Assembly (NCBI RefSeq): GCF_900142075.1
Contig: NZ_FQZO01000002.1
Span: forward strand, 549,157 to 613,156
DNA from: Clostridium amylolyticum
GTDB taxonomy: Bacteria > Bacillota > Clostridia > Clostridiales > Clostridiaceae
Length of the DNA: 64,000 nucleotides
Reading direction: 5' to 3'
Under the pieces are notes generated by a model that had not been told where the DNA came from, made no database searches, and saw only the letters and a program-made list of their open reading frames with translations. Within the stretch, counting starts at the first letter, position 1, and each line of letters begins with the position of its first letter. Shown in pieces: positions 52,401-60,857 of the stretch. The position numbers were made by a program, and so were the translations under genes.

Positions 52401-53093
52401 CTATTTAGCTTCTTGAGCTTTCTTCTTTGCTGGTAATATAACTATAAAATATGTTTGCAACATCTGAAGAGCATTATTTAATACCCAATAAAGTACTAAA
52501 GCTGATTTAAAATTAAAAGACATTACTGTCATAAATATGGACATACCTATGTTCATTCCACCCATATTCATTCCACCAGGTTTTTCTCCATCCTTTGCAG
52601 GGGCAGTAGTGGTTTTTGAAGTCATATAAGATGAAAGATAAGTAGTTAAACCAGATAAAATTGGAAGTATATATAAAGGATCCTTGCTGTATAAGTCTGG
52701 TAACCATAAAAATGATACCCCTTGTATGGCCTTTAGCTCATTAAACACATAGAAAAGTGCAAAGAGTATTGGCATCTGAATTAATAAAGGTAAACATCCA
52801 CTTAATGGACTAACACCATTTTCTTTATATATTCTCATCATTTCAGCTTGAGCCTTTTGAGGATCATTTTTATACTTAGTCTGAAGTCTTTGAACTTCAG
52901 GCTGAATTTCCTGCATCTTCGCTTGAGATCTCATCTGTTTAATATTTAAAGGTAAAAATATTATCTTAATAATTATAGTAAGTAATGCAATAGCTAAAAC
53001 ATAAGCCCAGCCAGTATCAGTTACCCCTATATTAGTTAATACACCGTGTATAAATTGAAAAAATTGACTTAATAAATTTTTTAGTGCTCCCAA
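52401..53093 (-). CDS. yidC: Membrane insertase YidC (SpoIIIJ)
   Basis: 230 aa, the short Gram-positive form. Five helices, with the hydrophilic-groove region around LPLNIKQMRSQAKMQE and SGCLPLLIQMPILFALFYV. There is no lipobox cysteine; the protein starts directly with a helix. Start is TTG with AGGAGG 8 nt upstream. A Gly/Met-rich loop (GEKPGGMNMGGMNIG) lies before the last helices. Confidence 0.95.
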   Translation of the reverse strand: MGALKNLLSQFFQFIHGVLTNIGVTDTGWAYVLAIALLTIIIKIIFLPLNIKQMRSQAKMQEIQPEVQRLQTKYKNDPQKAQAEMMRIYKENGVSPLSGCLPLLIQMPILFALFYVFNELKAIQGVSFLWLPDLYSKDPLYILPILSGLTTYLSSYMTSKTTTAPAKDGEKPGGMNMGGMNIGMSIFMTVMSFNFKSALVLYWVLNNALQMLQTYFIVILPAKKKAQEAK

Positions 53094-53111
53094 AACACAA
53101 ACCTCCTATGG

Positions 53112-53321
53112 CTATTTAACAGGATCATATCCACCGTCATGAAAAGGATGACACTTTAATATCCTTTTTATGCTCATTAATCCCCCTTTTAAAGCTCCGT
53201 ACTTTTCAATTGCTTCTAAAGCATATTGTGAACAGGTTGGATAAAACCTGCAACTGGGTGGCTTATTAGGCGAAATATATCTTCTATAGAATTTAATCAA
53301 TGCAATTAGTATTTTTTTCAT
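53112..53321 (-). CDS. yidD: Membrane protein insertion efficiency factor YidD
   Basis: 69 aa with the conserved RRYISPNKPPSCRFYPTCSQ and HPFHDGGYDPV. Overlaps the rnpA 3-prime end by 29 nt, the usual arrangement. Confidence 0.95.
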   Translation of the reverse strand: MKKILIALIKFYRRYISPNKPPSCRFYPTCSQYALEAIEKYGALKGGLMSIKRILKCHPFHDGGYDPVK

Positions 53322-53673
53322 TAATATATAAGCCTGCCTTTTTAAATAAATTTGTCATAGCTTCTTCTACCTCATGATAGGAACTACTACTAGCAGCGCT
53401 TCTAGCAACAAAAACAAAATCATATCCATTCTTTAAACACTTATTTTTTAAGCGATAACTTTCACTTATCAATCTTTTAACTCTGCTTCTAACTACACTT
53501 TTACCTACCTTTTTGCTTACGGAAATACCTACTCTGTTATAATCCCCTTGATGTTCATCTCTATTTCTTCTATTCTTCATAATATAAAGCACTAAAATGT
53601 TGTTAGAAAAAGATCTGCCTCTTCTGTATACTAATCTGAACTCAAGGTTTTTTCTTAATTTATACTGTTTCAT
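53293..53673 (-). CDS. rnpA: Ribonuclease P protein component
   Basis: 126 codons including the stop. Family motifs MKQYKLRKNLEFRLVYRRGR and VGISVSKKVGKSVVRSRVKR (RNR-type basic helix). Binds the 5-prime leader of pre-tRNA. The ATG at 53673 is chosen, 12 nt after AAAGGAG, a long spacing; a 22-bp palindrome and a weak terminator (53691-53728) lie between it and rpmH. Confidence 0.93.
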   Translation of the reverse strand: MKQYKLRKNLEFRLVYRRGRSFSNNILVLYIMKNRRNRDEHQGDYNRVGISVSKKVGKSVVRSRVKRLISESYRLKNKCLKNGYDFVFVARSAASSSSYHEVEEAMTNLFKKAGLYINEKNTNCID

Positions 53674-53690
53674 TGAAATCAGATTCTCCT

Positions 53691-53728
53691 TTTTTCTGCA
53701 ATTGCAGAAAAAGGCCACAAAAGCGGCC
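53691..53728 (-). terminator. rpmH-rnpA intergenic attenuator and palindrome
   Basis: GGCCGC...GTGGCC (53713-53728) followed on the minus strand by TTTTT looks like a terminator just after rpmH. A 22-bp perfect palindrome (53691-53712) follows and ends at the rnpA ribosome site. Together they may lower rnpA expression relative to rpmH. Confidence 0.6.
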
Positions 53729-53729
53729 C

Positions 53730-53864
53730 TTATGCTGTCAATCTCTTTCTTCCTTTTTGTCTTCTTCTTTTAAGCACGTTTCTTCCAGATAATGTACTCA
53801 TTCTCTTTCTAAATCCATGCTCTCTTTTTCTTTGCTTCTTCTTTGGCTGATATGTCATGAACAT
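53730..53864 (-). CDS. rpmH: 50S ribosomal protein L34
   Basis: 44 aa: MFMTYQPKKKQRKREHGFRK then RMSTLSGRNVLKRRR and KGRKRLTA, an unmistakable L34. AAGGGGGTG lies 8 nt before the ATG. First gene of the leftward operon beside oriC. Confidence 0.97.
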   Translation of the reverse strand: MFMTYQPKKKQRKREHGFRKRMSTLSGRNVLKRRRQKGRKRLTA

Positions 53865-54424
53865 ATTATCTACACCCCCTTCGCTATTCAATAATTATAG
53901 CAAAAAAACTACTATACGCATATTATCATATTTAAAAGTTTTACCTTCTAATTATATATTTCCATTATACCGATGTCAAGAACTCATTAATTGTTAATAG
54001 TTTATAGCAAAAAACCAACAATTTGTGGATAAGTTATTGAACGCTTCTGTTTTTTTATGTTATTATAGATATGGAACTGTGAATAACTTTAAAAAAGCAT
54101 GTTTTTATCCACACCTGTGTATAACTTTGTGTATAACTTGTTTAATATTGTAGAAAAATATGCATTTATTATTATATTTTTCTCTTTTTTTCATTGTTTA
54201 TACAAATTAATTTTTGTTAATTATTTAAAACAATACACTGTGGATATTTTATTTTAGTCAGAAATTATAAACAAAGTTATAAACATGTGAATATTTTTAT
54301 TTACATAAGTCAATATCAATAGATAGTATCTTTAATTTGTTTATATTCTGTTTATATATATATATTTAATAATTTTTAACTTATTTTTTTATTATTTCTC
54401 AAATATTTGACTGGAGGATAGGAA
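53865..54424. other. oriC, upstream DnaA-box cluster
   Basis: Non-coding AT-rich DNA between rpmH and dnaA. DnaA boxes: TGTGGATAA 54024-54032, TGTGAATAA 54078-54086, TTATCCACA 54105-54113, TGTGTATAA 54116-54124 and 54128-54136, TGTGGATAT 54239-54247. It also holds the promoters of rpmH and dnaA. This is the incAB-like half of a bipartite origin. Confidence 0.93.
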
Positions 54425-55780
54425 ATGAATGTCCAAATAAAAGAGCTGTGGGAAAAAACCCTAACCATTCTTAAGGGTGAGATGACAGAGGTTAGCTATA
54501 ATACTTGGATTAAAAGTTGCGAGCCGCTTTCCATGTCCAGTGATACTATTCGACTTGGAGTTCCTAATGATTTTACTAAGGATATTTTAGAAACTAGATA
54601 TAAAGAATTAGTATCTAATGCTATTAAACAAATATCATCTAAAAAATATAATATAATTTTTTCTATTTTATCTGAAGAAACTATAGAAGAGCAGGCTAAA
54701 AATCTTGAAGATAATTCTAAAAGAAGAAGCTCTATTGTAGTGAATGATGAAATGTCTGCTACCCTTAATCCAAAGTATACCTTTGATTCTTTTGTTATAG
54801 GTAATAGTAATAGATTTGCTCATGCAGCTTCTTTAGCAGTAGCAGAGTCACCAGCCAGAGCCTATAATCCTTTATTTATATATGGAGGAGTTGGTCTTGG
54901 AAAAACTCACTTAATGCATGCTATAGGACATTATATTCTTCAAGTAAACCCCAATGCTAAAGTTGTTTACGTTTCTTCTGAAAAGTTTACCAACGAACTT
55001 ATAAATGCTATTAAAGATGATAAAAATGAAGAATTTAGAAATAAATATAGAAATGTAGATGTTCTATTAATAGATGATATTCAATTTATAGCGGGCAAAG
55101 AAAGAACCCAGGAAGAGTTCTTCCACACCTTTAACGCCCTTCATGAAGCTAATAAACAAATAATTCTATCCAGTGATAGGCCCCCAAAAGAAATTCCTAC
55201 TTTAGAGGATAGGTTAAGATCTAGATTTGAATGGGGCTTAATAGCAGATATTCAAGCTCCAGATTTCGAAACTAGGATGGCTATCTTAAAGAAGAAAGCT
55301 GATGTAGAAAATTTAAATGTAGCAAATGAGGTTATGGTTTATATTGCAACAAAAATAAAATCCAATATAAGAGAACTAGAGGGTGCACTTATAAGAATTG
55401 TAGCTTACTCTTCTTTAACTAATAGTGAAATAACTGTAGATTTAGCATCTGAAGCATTAAAAGATATCATATCTAACAAACAAGCCAAGAATATTACCAT
55501 AGATACAATAAAAGATGTGGTTTCAAGCTACTATAATCTAAGAGTTGAAGAGTTAACCTCTCAAAGAAGAACGAGAAATGTAGCTTTCCCAAGACAAATA
55601 GCCATGTATCTAGCACGAAAGCTAACTGATTTATCCCTTCCTAAGATAGGAGAAGAATTTGGCGGCAGAGACCATACTACTGTAATTCATGCCTATGAAA
55701 AGATTTCTGAAGGAATAAAGAATGACGAAGGTCTAGAAAACGTAGTTAATGACCTTACAAAAAAGCTAACTCAAAAATAA
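54425..55780 (+). CDS. dnaA: Chromosomal replication initiator DnaA
   Basis: 451 aa. Domain I (LWEKTLTILKGEM) , short domain II, AAA+ domain III with Walker A GGVGLGKTH (Lys160) and Walker B LLIDDIQF, and domain IV with the DnaA-box signature GGRDHTTVIHAYEKI. GGAGG precedes the ATG. Binds boxes on both sides of its gene and melts the origin at 55975-56005. Confidence 0.98.
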   Translation: MNVQIKELWEKTLTILKGEMTEVSYNTWIKSCEPLSMSSDTIRLGVPNDFTKDILETRYKELVSNAIKQISSKKYNIIFSILSEETIEEQAKNLEDNSKRRSSIVVNDEMSATLNPKYTFDSFVIGNSNRFAHAASLAVAESPARAYNPLFIYGGVGLGKTHLMHAIGHYILQVNPNAKVVYVSSEKFTNELINAIKDDKNEEFRNKYRNVDVLLIDDIQFIAGKERTQEEFFHTFNALHEANKQIILSSDRPPKEIPTLEDRLRSRFEWGLIADIQAPDFETRMAILKKKADVENLNVANEVMVYIATKIKSNIRELEGALIRIVAYSSLTNSEITVDLASEALKDIISNKQAKNITIDTIKDVVSSYYNLRVEELTSQRRTRNVAFPRQIAMYLARKLTDLSLPKIGEEFGGRDHTTVIHAYEKISEGIKNDEGLENVVNDLTKKLTQK

Positions 55781-56044
55781 TACACACCTGTACATAATAG
55801 TATATTAATTAACTGTGGATAAAAATTATAGGTATGTTACGTTAATAATTATGTGGATAAGATGAATTTTAAAAGTACTACTTATCCACACTATTTTTTG
55901 CACACATTTCCTTGCTGTATAAGGGCTAGAGGTACTTTTCCACAAACCCACAGCCCCTACTACTACTGTTACTAATTTAAAATACTATTATCTATCTAAA
56001 TATAGGGTAAAAATCATGTGGATAATTTAAGGAGGTTTATCGCT
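55781..56044. other. oriC, downstream unwinding region with DnaA-trios
   Basis: DnaA boxes TGTGGATAA at 55814-55822, 55852-55860 and 56017-56025, TTATCCACA at 55882-55890 and TTTTCCACA at 55936-55944. The last is followed by a GC-rich CAGCCCC and then CTACTACTACTGTTACTA (55957-55974), six DnaA-trios (TAG/TAA/CAG on the minus strand), and AT-rich DNA to about 56005. This box, GC-cluster, trio, AT-rich order is the basal unwinding system known from Bacillus. Confidence 0.9.
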
Positions 56045-57145
56045 ATGAAACTAATATGTGAAAAGAATAAATTACAAGAAGCTATATCAACATCACAAAA
56101 AGCTATTACAGGAAAATCAACTATGCCTGTACTAGAAGGACTTTACATAGAAGCAGTAAATAATGTTCTTACCTTCATTGGATCTGATATAGATTTAAGC
56201 ATAGAAACAAAAACTCAAGCTGAAGTAATAGAACCTGGAAAGATCGTTGTAGATAATAGAATATTTGGAGAGATTATACGTAAACTCCCTAATGATAAAG
56301 TAATCATAGAAACAATAGATGGTAATATAATACAAATATCTTGTCAAAAATCCGTATTTAATTTAGTGCATATGAATGCTGATGAATACCCTTCAGTACC
56401 AAATATCAACGAAAATATTGTATTTTCAATAAATCAATCTATATTAAAAAACATGATAAAAGGTACTATATTTGCTACTGCTCAGGATGAAACAAGGCCT
56501 ATACTTCAAGGAGTTTTATTCGAAGTTAATAATAAAAACCTTAATTTAGTGGCTTTAGATGGATATAGACTGGCAGTAAAAAGTCAGGTTATAGACACAG
56601 ATAATAGTATAAATGTTGTTATACCTGGAAAAACTTTAAGTGAAGTATCTAAAATATTGGAAGAAAACGAAGAAAAAGTAAATATTACTTTTACTGAAAA
56701 TCACATATTATTTAACTTAGGGGAAACTAAAATAATATCCAGGTTACTGGAAGGGGAGTTTATTAAATATTCTTCTTTGCTTCCTCAAGAACATAAGCTT
56801 CTAGTTACTGTTAACCGCCAAGAGCTGCTAAACGGTATTGAAAGAGCATCCCTTATGGCAAAGGATGGTAATAGCAATCTTATTAAATTAAATATTGAAG
56901 AAGATAACATGGTAATAACTTCTAATTCTCAATTGGGAAAAGTTAGAGAAGAAGTTAGTATAAACTTGCAAGGTGAGTCTTTACAAATTGCATTTAACTC
57001 AAAATATCTTTTAGATGTTCTGAAGATAATGGAAGATGATGAGGTGCTACTAGAGCTAAGTAGCAGCGTTACCCCTTGTGTAATTAAAAATAAAGAAATA
57101 GATAATTGTAAGTACTTGGTTCTACCGGTAAGGTTAGTTAAATAG
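56045..57145 (+). CDS. dnaN: DNA polymerase III beta sliding clamp
   Basis: 366 aa, three clamp domains. Starts MKLICEKNKLQEAI and has the TVNRQELLNGIERASLMA and end YLVLPVRLVK motifs. The ATG at 56045 is preferred over an in-frame ATG at 56018, because GGAGG lies 9 nt before it. Confidence 0.97.
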   Translation: MKLICEKNKLQEAISTSQKAITGKSTMPVLEGLYIEAVNNVLTFIGSDIDLSIETKTQAEVIEPGKIVVDNRIFGEIIRKLPNDKVIIETIDGNIIQISCQKSVFNLVHMNADEYPSVPNINENIVFSINQSILKNMIKGTIFATAQDETRPILQGVLFEVNNKNLNLVALDGYRLAVKSQVIDTDNSINVVIPGKTLSEVSKILEENEEKVNITFTENHILFNLGETKIISRLLEGEFIKYSSLLPQEHKLLVTVNRQELLNGIERASLMAKDGNSNLIKLNIEEDNMVITSNSQLGKVREEVSINLQGESLQIAFNSKYLLDVLKIMEDDEVLLELSSSVTPCVIKNKEIDNCKYLVLPVRLVK

Positions 57146-57163
57146 ATAAAAAGGAGGTTTAAC

Positions 57164-57208
57164 TTGCAAGGTTTTGTGAATAGTCACAATACATTATTTG
57201 CAAGTTAA
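57164..57208 (+). CDS. Fourteen-codon leader ORF before yaaA
   Basis: TTG-initiated, reads MQGFVNSHNTLFAS and stops 9 nt before the yaaA ATG. AAGGAGG lies 6 nt before the TTG and is the only good ribosome site in the dnaN-yaaA gap. The ORF lies almost wholly in a 10-bp hairpin (57160-57169 with 57198-57207). It may feed ribosomes to yaaA, or the hairpin may simply bring the distant site near the yaaA start. Confidence 0.45.
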   Translation: MQGFVNSHNTLFAS

Positions 57209-57217
57209 TAATTTAAC

Positions 57218-57427
57218 ATGGTGAAAGAAGTTAAAATTAATACTGATATAATTAAATTAGATTCTTTTTTAAAATGGTGTGGAGCTGTTTCTCAAGGCTC
57301 TGATGCTAAGTTTTTAATACAGTCTGGAGAAGTTAAAGTAAATGGGGAAGTTTGTACACAAAGAGGGAAAAAATTAAAAAAAGAAGATGAAATAGAATTT
57401 GATGAGAATATTTATAAAATTATTTAA
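57218..57427 (+). CDS. rlbA: S4-domain RNA-binding protein YaaA (RlbA)
   Basis: 69 aa, a single S4 domain (KLDSFLKWCGAVSQGSDAKF then GEVKVNGEVCTQRGKKLKKED). Conserved between dnaN and recF in Firmicutes; thought to act in ribosome assembly. It has no Shine-Dalgarno sequence of its own directly upstream. Confidence 0.92.
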   Translation: MVKEVKINTDIIKLDSFLKWCGAVSQGSDAKFLIQSGEVKVNGEVCTQRGKKLKKEDEIEFDENIYKII

Positions 57428-57487
57428 TTTTATTAGGTTCCCTCAAAATAATCCTCAAATGTGATATAATTTTAATGGGTGTTTTTT

Positions 57488-58573
57488 ATGTTAATAAAAT
57501 ATCTTCAACTAATGAATTTTAGAAATTATACGAAGCTTAATATAGAACTAAGCAAAAATGTAAATGTATTTATGGGAGATAATGCTCAAGGTAAAACAAA
57601 TATTCTTGAAGCTATCTACTATTGCGGTTTTGCTCGTTCTCACAGAACCAATCGGGATAAGGAACTTATACATTGGAACAGTGACAAAGCACTTATTAAT
57701 CTTTATGTAGAAAGAGAAAGGTTAGATAAAAAAATAAGTCTAGCTATTTTCAAAGATGGAAAAAAGGCTATTAATGTCAATTCTATAAAGATAAATAAAA
57801 TATCTGAACTTATAGGTGTTTTTAATGTGGTGATGTTTTCCCCAGAAGATTTAAGGATTGTAAAAGAGTCTCCTGGCATAAGAAGAAAATTCATAGATAT
57901 GGAACTTTGTCAGTTAGATAATAAATATTATTACAACCTTGTACAATATAATAAAGTGATAAATGAGAGAAATTCTATATTAAAAAATAAAAAGCTAGAT
58001 GAAAATATGCTGGATATATATGACCTTCAACTTGGTAATTTTGGAAAGTACATCATAGATAAAAGGTTGAAATATATAGAAAAACTTAATAATTATGGAA
58101 AAAAGATTCATAAGGATATAACTTCTAACAAAGAAGATATTGAATTTAAGTATCTTAGTTCTATAAAATTAAAAGAGTCTATTGAAGAAGGCATTATTTC
58201 TTCACTTAAAGCTAATAGGCAAAAAGATAAGGAAAAAGGTTTAACTTCAACGGGTCCTCATAGAGATGATATTTTAATCTATATAAACGGTATAGATGCT
58301 AAAAGTTTTGGTTCTCAAGGTCAGCAAAGAACATCAGTTTTAACTATAAAATTTGCCTCTTTAAAAATTATTAAAGAACAAACGGGTGAATATCCTGTCC
58401 TTCTTTTAGATGATGTTTTGTCTGAATTAGATTTTAGCAGAAAAAAATATATATTAAGTTCTATACAAGATATACAAACTATTATTACATGTACTGGTAT
58501 TGAAGATATAAATGAGTATTTGGATGAAAGATCAAAAGTGTTTAGAGTAAAAGAAGGAAATATTGTCCTTTAA
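57488..58573 (+). CDS. recF: DNA replication and repair protein RecF
   Basis: 361 aa SMC-like ATPase. Walker A MGDNAQGKTN, signature GSQGQQRTSVL and Walker B VLLLDDVLSELD. Loads RecA at single-strand gaps. ATG 57488 chosen over the GTG at 57479 on the basis of family starts (MLIKYLQLMNFRNY). A TATAAT at 57464-57469 suggests a separate promoter. Confidence 0.96.
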   Translation: MLIKYLQLMNFRNYTKLNIELSKNVNVFMGDNAQGKTNILEAIYYCGFARSHRTNRDKELIHWNSDKALINLYVERERLDKKISLAIFKDGKKAINVNSIKINKISELIGVFNVVMFSPEDLRIVKESPGIRRKFIDMELCQLDNKYYYNLVQYNKVINERNSILKNKKLDENMLDIYDLQLGNFGKYIIDKRLKYIEKLNNYGKKIHKDITSNKEDIEFKYLSSIKLKESIEEGIISSLKANRQKDKEKGLTSTGPHRDDILIYINGIDAKSFGSQGQQRTSVLTIKFASLKIIKEQTGEYPVLLLDDVLSELDFSRKKYILSSIQDIQTIITCTGIEDINEYLDERSKVFRVKEGNIVL

Positions 58574-58586
58574 AGGAGGAATTAAT

Positions 58587-58847
58587 GTGTTCTTGCATTT
58601 AGGAGAAAATGTAGTAGTTCCAATAAAAGATGTTATAGGAATTTTTGATGTAGATACTACTATGTATAGTTCTGATACCATACAATTTTTAAGAATGGCA
58701 GAAGAAGATGGCTTTGTAGAGAGAATAACCAAGGATAAACCAAAATCCTTTGTTATAGCGGAAGTAAATAAAAAAAGTAAGATCTATCTATCACCTATAT
58801 CTTCCTCAACCCTTACCAAGAGAACAAATGTAGATTATGATCTTTAG
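58587..58847 (+). CDS. remB: Extracellular matrix regulator RemB
   Basis: 86 aa, DUF370: MFLHLGENVVVPIKDVIGIF with GTG start 7 nt after AAAGGAGG. DNA-binding regulator of matrix genes in Bacillus, where it is the gene before gyrB as well. A hairpin AGCTGCTT...AAGCAGCT follows at 58848-58871. Confidence 0.9.
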   Translation: MFLHLGENVVVPIKDVIGIFDVDTTMYSSDTIQFLRMAEEDGFVERITKDKPKSFVIAEVNKKSKIYLSPISSSTLTKRTNVDYDL

Positions 58848-58923
58848 CTGCTTTATATTAAGCAGCTATTTAAGTTGCTAGAAGCAAAGCTATAGAGAAT
58901 TTTCAAATTTTAGGAGGAAACTA

Positions 58924-60834
58924 ATGGTAGAGAATAATAAGCAAAACTATGATGAAAGTCAAATTCAAGTACTAGAAGGATTAGAAGCAGTAAGGAAAAG
59001 GCCTGGAATGTATATTGGGAGTACTAGTTCAAGAGGACTTCATCATTTAGTTTATGAAATAGTTGATAATAGCATAGATGAAGCATTAGCAGGATATTGT
59101 GATAATATAAAAGTTGTAATTAATAAAGACAACTCTGTTACAGTAGTGGATGATGGTAGAGGTATGCCTGTAGGCATGCATCCTAAGATGGGAAAATCAG
59201 CCATGGAAGTAATTATGACTATACTTCATGCAGGTGGAAAATTTGGTGGTGGAGGCTATAAGGTTTCTGGAGGTCTGCATGGTGTAGGTGCATCTGTGGT
59301 AAATGCTCTTTCGGAAGTATGTATAGTAGAGTCTAGAAGAGAAGGATATTTATGGAAACAAGAATATAGGAGAGGTATACCCGTTGCTCCAGTGGCAAAG
59401 GTAGAAGAAAGCCAAGAACAGGGTACTACCACATATTTCAAACCAGATCCTCAGATATTTGAGGAAATAAATTTTGATTATGAGATACTTGAACATAGAC
59501 TTAGGGAATTAGCATTTTTAAATAAAGGAATCAATATTGAACTCATAGATGAAAGAGAAGAAAAACAAGAAAAATTTCATTATGAAGGCGGTATTAAATC
59601 CTTTGTAAGTTATTTAAATAGAAACAAGGAAGTGCTTCATTCTGAACCTATCTATGTAGAGGGAAGTAAAGATGACGTAATAGTTGAAATTGCACTTCAG
59701 TACAATGATAGCTATGCTGAAAACATTTTTTCTTTTGCAAATAACATAGATACCATAGAAGGGGGAACCCATCTATCAGGATTTAAAAATGCCCTTACTA
59801 GAGTGTTTAATGATTATGCTAAAAAGTTTGGACATTTAAAAGAAAGCGATAAGAACCTTCAAGGAGAGGACATAAGAGAAGGTCTTACAGCAGTAGTATC
59901 CATAAAGATATCAGAACCTCAGTTTGAAGGTCAAACTAAGACTAAGCTTGGTAACAGTGAGGTTAGAGGTATAGTAGAAAATATAATGGGGCAAGAAGTA
60001 GCAACCTTTCTTGAGGAAAACCCAAATATAGGTAAGGTTATAGTGGATAAAGCTCTTATGGCAGCAAGGGCTAGAGATGCTGCTAGAAAAGCAAGAGAAC
60101 TTACAAGGAAGTCTGTTCTAGAAAGATCAGCTCTGCCAGGGAAGCTTGCAGACTGTTCTTCAAAAAATCCAGAAGAATGTGAGATATATATAGTTGAGGG
60201 AGACTCTGCAGGTGGATCAGCAAAACAAGGCAGAAATAGAAGATTTCAAGCCATACTTCCACTAAGAGGAAAAATAATGAATGTTGAAAAGCAAAGGCTG
60301 GATAAAATTCTAAACTCTGAAACTATAAGATCAATGATTACTGCCTTTGGAGCTGGAATAGGAAAAGATTTTGATGTAGAAAAAATAAGATATAACAGAA
60401 TAATAATAATGACTGATGCTGATGTGGATGGAGCTCATATAAGAACGCTTCTTTTAACTTTCTTCTATAGGTATATGAGAGAGTTAGTTGAAAATGGTCA
60501 CGTATTTATAGCTCAACCACCTCTTTACAAAGTAAGTAAAAATAAAAAGAGTTATTATGCATATTCTGATAGTGAATTAGATAATATCATTATAGAATTG
60601 GGTGGAAAAGATAACAGCGTTTCCATTCAAAGATATAAAGGACTTGGAGAAATGAATGCAGAACAGCTTTGGGATACTACTATGGATCCGGAGCAAAGAA
60701 TTTTACTAAAGGCAACTATAGAGGATGCCATGGCCGCTGATGAAATATTTACAATACTCATGGGAGATAAGGTGGAACCTCGAAGAGAATTCATACAGCA
60801 AAATGCTAAGAGAGTGACTAACTTAGACATATAG
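58924..60834 (+). CDS. gyrB: DNA gyrase subunit B
   Basis: 636 aa. GHKL ATPase domain (VDNSIDEALAGYCD, GRGMPVGMH, GGLHGVGASVVNAL) and TOPRIM domain with EGDSAGGSAKQGRNR and DADVDGAHIRTLLL. Supplies the ATPase half of gyrase. AGGAGG before the ATG; gyrA follows 23 nt later. Confidence 0.98.
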   Translation: MVENNKQNYDESQIQVLEGLEAVRKRPGMYIGSTSSRGLHHLVYEIVDNSIDEALAGYCDNIKVVINKDNSVTVVDDGRGMPVGMHPKMGKSAMEVIMTILHAGGKFGGGGYKVSGGLHGVGASVVNALSEVCIVESRREGYLWKQEYRRGIPVAPVAKVEESQEQGTTTYFKPDPQIFEEINFDYEILEHRLRELAFLNKGINIELIDEREEKQEKFHYEGGIKSFVSYLNRNKEVLHSEPIYVEGSKDDVIVEIALQYNDSYAENIFSFANNIDTIEGGTHLSGFKNALTRVFNDYAKKFGHLKESDKNLQGEDIREGLTAVVSIKISEPQFEGQTKTKLGNSEVRGIVENIMGQEVATFLEENPNIGKVIVDKALMAARARDAARKARELTRKSVLERSALPGKLADCSSKNPEECEIYIVEGDSAGGSAKQGRNRRFQAILPLRGKIMNVEKQRLDKILNSETIRSMITAFGAGIGKDFDVEKIRYNRIIIMTDADVDGAHIRTLLLTFFYRYMRELVENGHVFIAQPPLYKVSKNKKSYYAYSDSELDNIIIELGGKDNSVSIQRYKGLGEMNAEQLWDTTMDPEQRILLKATIEDAMAADEIFTILMGDKVEPRREFIQQNAKRVTNLDI

Positions 60835-60857
60835 CAGTTAGATGAGGTGAATATTTA

